Shown here in pieces: positions 49,429-56,401 of a DNA stretch of 64,000 nt. Position 1 is the stretch's first letter. The number at the start of each line of letters is the position of its first letter. The notes below the pieces were generated by a model that saw only the letters and a list, made by a program, of their open reading frames with translations, was not told the origin of the DNA and ran no database searches. This DNA is from Myxococcus stipitatus (GTDB lineage Bacteria; Myxococcota; Myxococcia; Myxococcales; Myxococcaceae), in assembly GCF_038561935.1 (NCBI RefSeq), contig NZ_CP102770.1, positions 6,758,001 through 6,822,000 of the forward strand, given 5' to 3'. The position numbers were made by a program, and so were the translations under genes.

Positions 49429-50279
49429 GACTCCACCTGCCGACGGACTTGCGCGACCAGCGCCGTCAGCACACGTCCCGGCCCGACCTCCTCGATGTCC
49501 GCGCCGGGCTGTTTCAACAGATATTGAACAGACTCCTCCCATCGCACCGGGGAGGTGATCTGCTCGACGAGCAACCGCTTGAGGGCGCCACGGGGATAGG
49601 GCTTCGCCTCGACATTCGACACCACGGGAATCCGAGGCGACGAGAGCACGAAGTCCTCGATGAAGGTCTCGAATTCCTGTCGTGCTTCACGCATGCATCG
49701 CGAATGGAACGCGGCGCTCACCGGCAATCGCTTGAAAGCCTTCGCGCCCACCCGGCTGAAGCTGCCCTCGGCCCTCGCGAGTGATTCGAGCGGCCCCGAG
49801 AGGACCTGCTGCTCCGGTGCATTGAGGTTCGCGAGGTCCAGGTCGCTCAAGCCCTCGTCGCGCAACACCTCCCTGACGCGGGCGGCGGACAGCCCGATGA
49901 CCGCGGCCATGCCTCCTTCACGCGCCCGAGCCATCACCGCCGCCCTGCGCTGGACGAGCCGCAGGCCGGTGATGAAGTCGAAGGCCCCCGCGGCGAAGAG
50001 CGCGTTGTACTCACCCAGGCTGTGCCCCGCGACCATCTCCGGCCGCTGGCCCGTCTCACGCACCTTCTTGAGATATGACAGGGCATTCACGACATAGAGC
50101 GCGGGCTGCGTCCATGCCGTCTGGTGAAGATTTCCATTCACATCATGGAGGCACAGCTCACGAACCGACCAGCCCAGGACGGCATCCGCCGCCGCGAGCT
50201 CATCCGGTGCGCCGTCGAACAGCTCCGCCCCCATTCCCAGGCGTTGCGAGCCCTGCCCCGGAAACACATGGATTCGCAT
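49425..50279 (-). CDS. Free-standing malonyl-type acyltransferase (trans-AT)
   Basis: This 284-residue protein loads malonyl-CoA onto the ACPs of the AT-less synthase encoded right after it. It has the FPGQGSQ N-terminal motif, the nucleophile in GHSLGEY (Ser87), an RR pair at about 111 for the substrate carboxylate, and His192 in AAFHS. Length and motifs are those of a single AT domain, without a fused second AT or acyl hydrolase. I chose ATG 50279 (MRIHVFPGQGSQ), preceded by GGAGGGGG at a suitable distance; an in-frame start further upstream at 50363 would add a tail that overlaps the previous gene. It starts 7 bases after the UbiB-like stop and its own TGA overlaps the next ATG. Malonyl preference is inferred from the GHSLGEY context and the pathway. 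Confidence 0.93.
   Translation of the reverse strand: MRIHVFPGQGSQRLGMGAELFDGAPDELAAADAVLGWSVRELCLHDVNGNLHQTAWTQPALYVVNALSYLKKVRETGQRPEMVAGHSLGEYNALFAAGAFDFITGLRLVQRRAAVMARAREGGMAAVIGLSAARVREVLRDEGLSDLDLANLNAPEQQVLSGPLESLARAEGSFSRVGAKAFKRLPVSAAFHSRCMREARQEFETFIEDFVLSSPRIPVVSNVEAKPYPRGALKRLLVEQITSPVRWEESVQYLLKQPGADIEEVGPGRVLTALVAQVRRQVES
49431..49438 (-). promoter_or_regulatory. Ribosome binding site fixing the start of the giant synthase
   Basis: AGGTGGAG lies 2 bases upstream of ATG 49428, inside the last codons of the AT gene. With the ATGA stop-start overlap it supports translational coupling of AT and synthase and argues against the upstream in-frame ATG at 49542. Confidence 0.7.
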
Positions 50280-50286
50280 ACATTCG

Positions 50287-52056
50287 TTATAACCCCCTCC
50301 GCGCGGGAAGGTGGCTATCTCTCTCAGCAAAGCGCAGCGCCAGTCGCCGCAGTCCCCACGCACCCACTGCCGAGCTCACCAAACCCATCACAAACACAGG
50401 CACGGCCGGCAGGCCTCCACTCGCAACGGCCCTTTCCACCCAGGAGTCCGTGGAGAGTGGAACCGCGAGTGTCATCCGTGCCACCAACATGACAAGCAAC
50501 ACCACCGTCACGATGAAGACGGCACTCACGAATCCGGCGGCATGGGAGAAGACATACGCCACCAGCGTGGACTCGGAGGCGAAGGGCAAGGAGGCCCGAG
50601 AGGCCTGCTCCGCGGAGCTCCGCGCGGACTCGATGGCGGCGAAGGAGGCCTGCCCCATCGCCTCCCAGTCGGGCGCCTGGGGCGTCTGCGCCTGGGCCGT
50701 GAGCCGCCGCGCCGCACGCCGCACGCTGCGCTTGAAGAAGCGCCGCAGCTCGGAGGCGACGCGGAAGTGCGTGTCCAGGGTGAACAAGGCCCCTTCCAGG
50801 CGGCGCAGCTCCTGGCAGGCGCGCAGGACGGCCGAGTCGAAGATGATGGAGTGCCGCCGCATCGTCGCGTGGACCGTCTCGAAGAGGGCACCGAAGGAGC
50901 GCGTCTCGCTGGGCAGCGTCTCCACCTCCGCGCGCTGGGCCCAGGCACGGACCTCCCGGGAGACCACCTTCTTGAGGTGATAGGGCTCCAGCGGAGGCAG
51001 GGGCTCGGCCAGCCGCAGCAGCGGGAAGAAGGCCCCCTCGTAGGAGCGCCGCAGCAGCGCGTGCAGCAGGAAGTGGAAGGCCTCCGCGCGGGGCACGCCC
51101 AGCTCGAGCGGCAGCACGAACGGCTCGAAGCGGTAGCAGAACGCGTTGTCGCCCAGGAGGAGGATGTCCTTCATCCCCTGCACGGGGACGAGCGTCCGCG
51201 CCTCCACGAGCTGGCGCATGTAGGAACGCCAGAGCCGGGACGCCAGCACCTCCGGGTCCGTCCCATGCTCCACGAACCAGGCCTCGGGTCCCCCGACGTC
51301 GAGCGGGCGGGCCTCCACCTCCTCCAGCGACGGCCCCTCCACGCGCTCCGCCACCAGGACCTCCGGGCCACACAGCCGCTGGTAGACGCGCGGTGAGCTG
51401 GCGCCCGGATAGCGGCGGACCTGCTTGCGCAGCTCCCGCATCGCATGGGCCTGGATGCGCAGGTCCAACCCGTCCCTCAACGACGCACGCAGCTCGCGCG
51501 CCAGCCGCTCCCAGGGGACGTGGCGCAGCTCGTTCGTCCGCGCGAGCCGGGCGAAGAAGAGCTCCATCTCCTGGAGCTCGTCATTCAATCGCCGCTCGGC
51601 GTCCGGGTCGCGAACAGCCACCCAGACGGGAGCGCCGGTGCGCTTCAAGGTGGCGGCATGAATCTGCCCGAAGACCGAGACGCGCGCGGGCCGCTCGTCG
51701 AAATCCACGAGCCGCTGCTCCATGAAACCACCCATGGCGCCCGCGACCACCGCGCGCGCGTCGTTCATCGGACGCAATCCGCTATCCTCCTCGGGTCCCT
51801 CCAACTCACGGCAGAACGGCGCGGGAAAGACATCCAGGCGCGAGGCCAGCAGCCACCGGGCCCGATGCCAGAATCCCCCCAATGCATCCAAGCACCGGCG
51901 GACCCTCGCGCCTTCACGCGAGGCGGTCGACGGCTGCTGACTGACACGAACCAGGCTTCGCACCAGCCCTCGGACCAGCCGTCCGCGAGCCAATGCACGC
52001 AGGCCCCGCCTCCATCTCCGCAGGGAAACCGGGGGCCCGACTTCAATGTCATTCAT
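50287..52056 (-). CDS. UbiB/ABC1-like membrane-anchored pseudokinase
   Basis: A 589-residue protein that resembles the UbiB/ABC1 (AarF) atypical kinase family in layout. It has an N-terminal basic region, a segment VSVFGQIHAATLKRTGAPVW (125-145) like the UbiB A-rich loop, VAVRDP (146-151) where the family has VAVKVQRP, an LDLRIQA stretch like the family's ELDxRxEA, ERVEGPSL like the conserved ERIEG block, and two hydrophobic helices near the C-terminus (about 505-540 and 552-578). The metal-binding HPGN and DFG motifs are not recognisable (GMKDILLLGDNAFCYRFEPF lies where they should be) and the nucleotide-binding Lys is Arg, so kinase or ATPase activity looks lost. It sits 7 bases before the AT gene in the same operon. 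Its role is unknown: it could be a membrane scaffold, export helper or resistance factor. The family call is moderate. Confidence 0.75.
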   Translation of the reverse strand: MNDIEVGPPVSLRRWRRGLRALARGRLVRGLVRSLVRVSQQPSTASREGARVRRCLDALGGFWHRARWLLASRLDVFPAPFCRELEGPEEDSGLRPMNDARAVVAGAMGGFMEQRLVDFDERPARVSVFGQIHAATLKRTGAPVWVAVRDPDAERRLNDELQEMELFFARLARTNELRHVPWERLARELRASLRDGLDLRIQAHAMRELRKQVRRYPGASSPRVYQRLCGPEVLVAERVEGPSLEEVEARPLDVGGPEAWFVEHGTDPEVLASRLWRSYMRQLVEARTLVPVQGMKDILLLGDNAFCYRFEPFVLPLELGVPRAEAFHFLLHALLRRSYEGAFFPLLRLAEPLPPLEPYHLKKVVSREVRAWAQRAEVETLPSETRSFGALFETVHATMRRHSIIFDSAVLRACQELRRLEGALFTLDTHFRVASELRRFFKRSVRRAARRLTAQAQTPQAPDWEAMGQASFAAIESARSSAEQASRASLPFASESTLVAYVFSHAAGFVSAVFIVTVVLLVMLVARMTLAVPLSTDSWVERAVASGGLPAVPVFVMGLVSSAVGAWGLRRLALRFAERDSHLPARRGL

Positions 52057-52115
52057 TGCGTCCGCACCAGGGAGAAGAGGGAGCGCGCAGGGCGCTCCTC
52101 AGGGAGGTACGGAGC

Positions 52116-52424
52116 TCACTCGAACTTGCTGCGGAACACCTTGGCTGCCTTCTCCATGGCACGCTGGCTGTTGGAGGCGAGGTTCCGGATGGCGCCGTCC
52201 TTCTCCTCCTTGTCCGCCTTCGCGCTGCGGTCCGCCATGGCCTCCGCGCCCGCGAGCTGCGCGGCGCTCATCGCACGCATCATCTTGGAGGCCCCCGCCA
52301 GCTGCTTGGAGCCCTTCCTCCGCTTCCGTTTGCGCTTGTTCTTCGCGATGGTGATCATCCCGTCTTCGGGATGCAGATAGCTGATGGAATCCACCGACTT
52401 CGCGAGCTTCAGTTTCTTGACCAC
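52116..52424 (-). CDS. Small very basic protein of unknown function
   Basis: A 102-residue protein, MVKKLKLAKSVDSISYLHP..., with a Lys/Arg-rich block (KNKRKRKRRKGSK) around residues 34-46, followed by an alanine- and charge-rich helical half ending in KAAKVFRSKFE. I do not recognise a family with confidence. GTG at 52424 is the better start because GGGGAGGA lies at 52429-52436; a TTG at 52442 would place that site inside the gene. It is 59 bases upstream of the UbiB-like gene and 53 bases downstream of another small basic gene, so it belongs to the same leftward operon. No signal peptide or membrane segment is seen. It might bind nucleic acid, an acidic surface or the membrane. Confidence 0.65.
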   Translation of the reverse strand: MVKKLKLAKSVDSISYLHPEDGMITIAKNKRKRKRRKGSKQLAGASKMMRAMSAAQLAGAEAMADRSAKADKEEKDGAIRNLASNSQRAMEKAAKVFRSKFE

Positions 52425-52428
52425 GGAG

Positions 52429-52436
52429 TCCTCCCC
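52429..52436 (-). promoter_or_regulatory. Ribosome binding site deciding a GTG start
   Basis: GGGGAGGA sits 4 bases before GTG 52424. It is the strongest Shine-Dalgarno match around this small gene and favours GTG 52424 over the in-frame TTG 52442. Confidence 0.6.
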
Positions 52437-52477
52437 AATCAAAGACTTTCAGCGACCGTGGGAATCCGGGAAACCCA

Positions 52478-52747
52478 CTAGAAGAACCCGCCCAAGGACC
52501 GCTTCTTCCTCTTGGGCTTCGCCCGGACAATCACAATCACCGGTTGGGCATTCGCCGCGACACGCCCACTCGTCTGGAGGTCCTGGAGCGTCTCCCGGAC
52601 ATCATCCAGGAGCCGTCCCTTTCCCTTGCGCAGCTTCTTGACGGCCTTGGCGCTCTTCTTGCCAAGGTCCAGGAACACCGGGTGCGCCTCGCTCGCCAAC
52701 CGCGCGGTGGAGGCATCAACTGCCGTGGCCAGCGTCTTTGTCGACAT
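52478..52747 (-). CDS. Small basic protein of unknown function
   Basis: An 89-residue protein beginning MSTKTLATAVDAS, with FLDLGKKSAKAVKKLRKGKG in the middle, then an amphipathic stretch RLLDDVRETLQDLQ, a short hydrophobic strand PVIVIVRAKP and a basic end KPKRKKRSLGGFF. It resembles small conserved proteins of unknown function with an 'LDLGKK...PVIVIVR' pattern (possibly DUF6200-like, recalled and not checked). ATG 52747 is chosen because AAGGAG lies at 52753-52758; an in-frame ATG at 52768 has no such site. Its neighbours are the S-component gene (79 bases upstream) and the other tiny basic gene (53 bases downstream), suggesting one functional set. Confidence 0.65.
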   Translation of the reverse strand: MSTKTLATAVDASTARLASEAHPVFLDLGKKSAKAVKKLRKGKGRLLDDVRETLQDLQTSGRVAANAQPVIVIVRAKPKRKKRSLGGFF

Positions 52748-52752
52748 CCCAT

Positions 52753-52758
52753 CTCCTT
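52753..52758 (-). promoter_or_regulatory. Ribosome binding site of the 89-residue gene
   Basis: AAGGAG lies 5 bases before ATG 52747 and selects this start over the in-frame ATG at 52768. Confidence 0.6.
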
Positions 52759-52826
52759 CAACAGACATCGTGGCACTCAGCGCATCCCATCCCCAGGAAC
52801 CTCGCTCAGGACCTGTTCATCAGGCA

Positions 52827-53459
52827 TCAGATGGGAGGCACCGCCAACTCCACCTTCTCCGGCTCGGCGGAGACCAGCCCCGCCTTGATGAAGTGTTTGC
52901 GCAAGATGCGGCTGGCGAGCACGCCCCCCGCGAGCGCGCCCGTCACCGTGAAGACCAGCACGAAGGCCCCCATCCAGGCGTTGAACATCGCCGCGCCCTC
53001 CAGCCACCGGGCGCGCAGGCTGGGCTCCATGGTGGCCGCGAAGCGCTCCGGGTTGATGACGACGACGGAGTAGTTGCCCACCGCCTCCAGCGTCTTGAAG
53101 ACGATGTAGCCCGTGATGACCGCCGACAGGTTCCGGAACGACTGCACCCCGGCGATGAGGTCCGCCAGCACCCCCGCGAGCAGCACGGGCGGGACGGCCG
53201 AGTACATGCCCACCGACATCACCAGCAAGGAATAGAGCGCCGCGGTGATGAAGAAGACCCCGCGCTTCTGAACGCGTGACACCAGGATGAGATAGAGCGG
53301 CGCCATGATGAAGGCGCTCACCCCACCATTGAACAGTCCCATCCCTGGCATGGGCTGCAGGATGGTCTGCATGACGATGTAGACCACGATGATGAGCGCG
53401 TTGAAGACGCCAATCGTAATGAGATCGCGGGCTTTCAGGTGCTGCAGACCATAGGCCAT
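52827..53459 (-). CDS. MptD-like ECF transporter S component (integral membrane protein)
   Basis: A 210-residue hydrophobic protein with about five to six membrane helices. The start LKARDLITIGVFNALIIVVY and the overall pattern resemble the MptD/Trep_Strep family of putative substrate-capture (S) components of energy-coupling-factor transporters. Substrate is unknown. The start is ATG 53459 (MAYGLQHLKARD), with a G-run about 8 bases upstream; a longer in-frame version from 53645 would add 62 residues without membrane character across the promoter region. It is the first gene of the leftward operon that leads to the synthase. An EcfT and a double EcfA are encoded 3-5 kb away (56396-58623), which supports the ECF assignment. 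The lone VWA gene lies between them on the other strand. Confidence 0.72.
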   Translation of the reverse strand: MAYGLQHLKARDLITIGVFNALIIVVYIVMQTILQPMPGMGLFNGGVSAFIMAPLYLILVSRVQKRGVFFITAALYSLLVMSVGMYSAVPPVLLAGVLADLIAGVQSFRNLSAVITGYIVFKTLEAVGNYSVVVINPERFAATMEPSLRARWLEGAAMFNAWMGAFVLVFTVTGALAGGVLASRILRKHFIKAGLVSAEPEKVELAVPPI

Positions 53460-53785
53460 GCCGGAACCCCCCACGTGCGAGGCTTTGAGAAAGACCACAG
53501 ATGGGGGGTCCTTTCCTCTGGCTTTCGCTCCAAGCGTTGCCCCGCCAACATCGCCTGACACACTCCGAGCGAAATCCAACAATTCACGAAAGACGCGACA
53601 TCCATGTTGCGCGCCCGGGGGCTGCTCCGGCACCGTGGGGCCCACGGGGTGGGGGCTCCCTGTCGCCCGCCATGCCCAGACACCCGCAATGTTCAGGTCC
53701 GTTCGCTGCGCGGATGCACGCTTGCATCCCAGGGTCCGCTGCGAGCAATTGACCTTCCCGTTCGTTGGAATCGCAGAGGGAAACC
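53460..53785. promoter_or_regulatory. Divergent intergenic region between the synthase operon and the VWA gene
   Basis: This 326-base gap separates the head of the leftward operon (53459) from the rightward VWA gene (53786), so promoters for both must lie here or close by. No convincing sigma-70 pair could be read; a TTGACC at 53749-53754 has no good partner. A perfect inverted repeat at 53712-53729 is the only clear structure. No supported small gene is seen. Confidence 0.55.
53712..53729. promoter_or_regulatory. Perfect 7-bp inverted repeat (possible operator or leader hairpin)
   Basis: GGATGCA and TGCATCC are separated by CGCT, 57 bases before the VWA start. It could be a dimeric regulator site or a hairpin in the 5' leader. 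There is no T-run, so a terminator is unlikely. Confidence 0.4.
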
Positions 53786-56386
53786 ATGTCCACGTCCGAG
53801 GCCACCAGCTACACGTTCCGGGTCGTCAATGCGGATGGGTCCGTGTTCGGCAAGGGCTGCTTCACCCATGAAGGCCCGCCCGCCAGAGGCGCCGTCACGA
53901 TTCCCGCGGCCAGCGGCCCGAAGCTGACGGAGCTCTGGTACAGCGACCCGCTCGTGGGCACCCTGAGGCTTGGGGACGTGCGGGCTTTCGCCTTCGGTCC
54001 GGAGCAGTTCGCCCTCCAGCTCTCCAGCGCGGATCAGTCCGTGGAGCTGAAGGCAGGCAGCGCCACCACCGCGAAGCCCGGCCCCATCGCCAGCCATCGC
54101 CACGGCGGCAATGACTTCACCAGCCAGGGACGGAGCCTGGAGTTCCCCCAGCCCTCGGAGGCCCTCCCCGAGGGCACGCAGGGCGCGGGCACCGTGTCGG
54201 CGGTGGACCTGGTCCTGGTCATCGACGCCAGCAAGTCCATGCGCCCGGAGGCCGTCGGACTGAGCGAGACGCTGAACGCCGCCATCGAGGTCGCCCGCAC
54301 GCGCTGCCCCTGTGACTTGCGCGTCACCTACCTGGGCATCGAAGGCGTCTTCAAGGGCACGCGCTTCGACACCACCGTGCGCGACTACCTGCGGGAGACC
54401 GCGGGCGCCAACGAGGCGGAGCTCAAGAGCCGCGCCTACACCTGGGTCGCCGGAGGCAAGGTCCGCGAGGACGGCGGGCGGGCCATTGAGGACCTCTCCA
54501 ACCACTTCGACTGGCGCCCCGAGGCCCAGCGCGCCGTCTTCTTCCTGGGCGACGAGGGCCTGGACGGAGGTGGCGACGTCAACGCGAGGGACCTCGTCGG
54601 CGCCAACAAGGCCATCCAGACCGCGCAGAAGGCCCGCGTGCGCGTCCACACCTACCTGGGGGTGACCAAGGCCGCCCCCTGGGAGCTGGAGGCGCTGAAG
54701 CACGAATACGCCCGCGTCGCGGAGGAGACGGGCGGACAGTCCTTCCTGGTGCAGCAGTCGCTGGAGGGCTTCCAGGACATGCTCACGAGTGTCATCTGCG
54801 GCAGCAAGTCGGCGCCCCAGGCCGGCGCGCCCGCGCGCGGCTGCTGCCAGGCCGCCGTGGAGGGTCCGACCGCCGCGGTGGCCGCGACCACGAGCTACAC
54901 GTTCCGGGTGCTCGGCGCGGACGGCGGCTTGTTCGGCAAGGGCTGCTTCACCCATGAAGGCCCGCCGAGCCCGAGCCCCGTCACGATTCCCCCCGCCAGC
55001 GGCCCCAAGGTGACGGCGTTCTGGTACCACGACGCCATCGTCGGCAGCCTGCAACTCCAGGACGTCCGCGCGCTCTCCTTCGCGCCGGAGCAGTTCTCCC
55101 TGGAGCTCGCCAACCCGGACAGCACGGTCGACCTGAAGGCGGCGGGCGCCTCCCCCGCGAAACCCGGCACCGTCTCCCTGCACCGCGGCAAGGAGGGCGA
55201 CTTCGCCAGCCAGAACCGCGTGGTGGAGTTCCCGCGCTGGGCCGAGCCCACCGTCACCGTCACGGAAGGCCAGATGACGGTGCCCGCCGTGGACCTGGTC
55301 GTGGCCATCGACGCGAGCAAGTCCATGCGCGAGGAGGCCGTGGGGCTCAGTGAGATGGTGGGCTCCGCCATCAAGGCCGCCCAGACGCGCTGCCCGTCGA
55401 ACCTGCGCGTCACCTACCTGGGCATCGAGGGCACCTTCGGAGGCACGCGCTTCGACACCACCGTGCGCGACTACCTGCTGAAGTCCGTCGGCGCGGACGA
55501 GGCGGAGCTCAAGAGCCGGCGCTTCACGTGGATTGCGGGAGGCAAGGTCCGCGAGGACGGCGCACGCACCATCCAGGACCTCAGCGCCCACTTCGATTGG
55601 CGCACGGGCGCGCAGCGCGCCATCTTCTTCCTGGGCGACGAGGGGCTCAACGGCGGAGGGGAGATTGCCGCCAGGGACATCGCCGCCGCCAATCACGCCA
55701 TCGAGGCCGCCGTCGCCGCCGACGTCCGCGTCCACACCTACCTGGGCGCGAGCAAGGTCAAGGGACTGGAGGCGCTCGAGTCCGAGTACGCCCGCGTGGC
55801 CAGGGAGACAGGCGGCCAGGCCTACACGGTGCAGCGCTCGCTGAGCGGCCTCCAGAGCATGCTCGAGAGCGTCATCTGCGGCAGCAAGCCGCCCCCTGTC
55901 ACCACCACCACGGAGTTCCGCTGCTGCCAGGCCTGCGTGGAGGACTTCATCGCGCCCAAGCCCCCGCCGCCTCCCGCGCCGGAGCCCGCCAAGGTGGTGG
56001 TGGAGGGAGGAAAGCTGCGCACGCTCGAGAAGGTCTCCTTCGCCTCCGACAAGGACAACGCCGTCCCGGAGTCCCTGCCGATTCTCGACCACGTCTTCGA
56101 GCTGCTCCGCACGCACACCGACATCAAGAAGCTGCGCATCGAGGCCCACACCGACAACGCGGGCACCAAGACATACAACCAGGACCTGTCCGCGCGGCGG
56201 GCCAAGTGGGTGCGCCAGTATCTCATCCAGAAGGGCATCGCCGAGGAGCGGCTGGAGTCCGCGGGCTTCGGGTTGACCAAGCCCATCGACAGCAACGCCA
56301 CCCCCCAGGGCCGGGCCAACAACCGGCGCGTGGAGTTCGTCATCGTCGAGGAGCAGCCCCCGACGCCCGCCTCCCGGCCCATGTGA
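53786..56386 (+). CDS. Tandem VWA-OmpA protein without a visible signal peptide
   Basis: An 866-residue protein made of two near-copies of a unit of about 360 residues plus an OmpA/MotB-like C-terminal domain. Each unit starts with SYTFRVV/SYTFRVL, a KGCFTHEGPP block and a beta-rich stretch, then a von Willebrand A domain with the MIDAS motif DASKSM (about 147 and 508) and a CCQA cysteine pair at the end. The last 115 residues carry the peptidoglycan-binding pattern (IEAHTDNAGTKTYNQDLSARRA, RANNRRVEF). ATG 53786 is chosen because AGAGGG precedes it; a TTG at 53765 is in frame but weaker. The N-terminus MSTSEATSYTFRVV has no hydrophobic export signal, which is odd for an OmpA-type domain. Function is unknown: metal-dependent adhesion and cell-wall anchoring are family expectations only. 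It is a single-gene unit converging on ecfT. Confidence 0.88.
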   Translation: MSTSEATSYTFRVVNADGSVFGKGCFTHEGPPARGAVTIPAASGPKLTELWYSDPLVGTLRLGDVRAFAFGPEQFALQLSSADQSVELKAGSATTAKPGPIASHRHGGNDFTSQGRSLEFPQPSEALPEGTQGAGTVSAVDLVLVIDASKSMRPEAVGLSETLNAAIEVARTRCPCDLRVTYLGIEGVFKGTRFDTTVRDYLRETAGANEAELKSRAYTWVAGGKVREDGGRAIEDLSNHFDWRPEAQRAVFFLGDEGLDGGGDVNARDLVGANKAIQTAQKARVRVHTYLGVTKAAPWELEALKHEYARVAEETGGQSFLVQQSLEGFQDMLTSVICGSKSAPQAGAPARGCCQAAVEGPTAAVAATTSYTFRVLGADGGLFGKGCFTHEGPPSPSPVTIPPASGPKVTAFWYHDAIVGSLQLQDVRALSFAPEQFSLELANPDSTVDLKAAGASPAKPGTVSLHRGKEGDFASQNRVVEFPRWAEPTVTVTEGQMTVPAVDLVVAIDASKSMREEAVGLSEMVGSAIKAAQTRCPSNLRVTYLGIEGTFGGTRFDTTVRDYLLKSVGADEAELKSRRFTWIAGGKVREDGARTIQDLSAHFDWRTGAQRAIFFLGDEGLNGGGEIAARDIAAANHAIEAAVAADVRVHTYLGASKVKGLEALESEYARVARETGGQAYTVQRSLSGLQSMLESVICGSKPPPVTTTTEFRCCQACVEDFIAPKPPPPPAPEPAKVVVEGGKLRTLEKVSFASDKDNAVPESLPILDHVFELLRTHTDIKKLRIEAHTDNAGTKTYNQDLSARRAKWVRQYLIQKGIAEERLESAGFGLTKPIDSNATPQGRANNRRVEFVIVEEQPPTPASRPM
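53807..55930 (+). repeat. Internal tandem gene duplication of about 1.08 kb
   Basis: Two copies start at about 53807 and 54891. Long stretches are identical at DNA level, for example the bases encoding GKGCFTHEGPP at 53849-53880 and 54931-54963, and the KVREDG...F(D)WR region in both VWA domains. The copies have diverged in the linker between the beta-rich part and the VWA part. Confidence 0.8.
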
Positions 56387-56401
56387 TGGGCGGGCTCACA
56401 T
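56377..56401. terminator. Weak bidirectional hairpin between convergent genes
   Basis: Only 9 bases separate the VWA stop (56386) and the ecfT stop (56396). Two overlapping inverted repeats can be drawn: GCCCAT-GTG-ATGGGC (56377-56391), and ATGTGA/TCACAT pairing 56381-56386 with 56396-56401. Neither has a T-run, so this is at best a modest terminator for either side. Confidence 0.3.

Noticed and set aside
48450..48700. Full condensation domain in the loading module
   Set aside because: Only a part resembling the C-terminal half is seen and no HHxxxDG or N-terminal C motif is present, so it is called a remnant.
49429..49542. Upstream in-frame ATG (49542) as start of the giant synthase
   Set aside because: It would overlap 114 bases of the AT gene, and the extra 38 residues look like translated shadow. 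ATG 49428 has a ribosome site and the ATGA overlap.
53460..53645. Longer version of the S-component protein starting at 53645
   Set aside because: The extra 62 residues are Gly/Pro/Arg-rich without membrane character and run through the promoter region. ATG 53459 begins right at the family-like N-terminus.
53749..53770. Sigma-70 promoter starting with TTGACC before the VWA gene
   Set aside because: No acceptable -10 box lies 16-18 bases downstream, and the position would leave almost no leader before the start codon.
53693..56149. Minus-strand open frame of 818 codons across the VWA gene
   Set aside because: The plus-strand frame has clear VWA and OmpA motifs and a good start. The minus frame is a repetitive Leu/Gly/Ala/Val sequence mirroring the duplicated gene.
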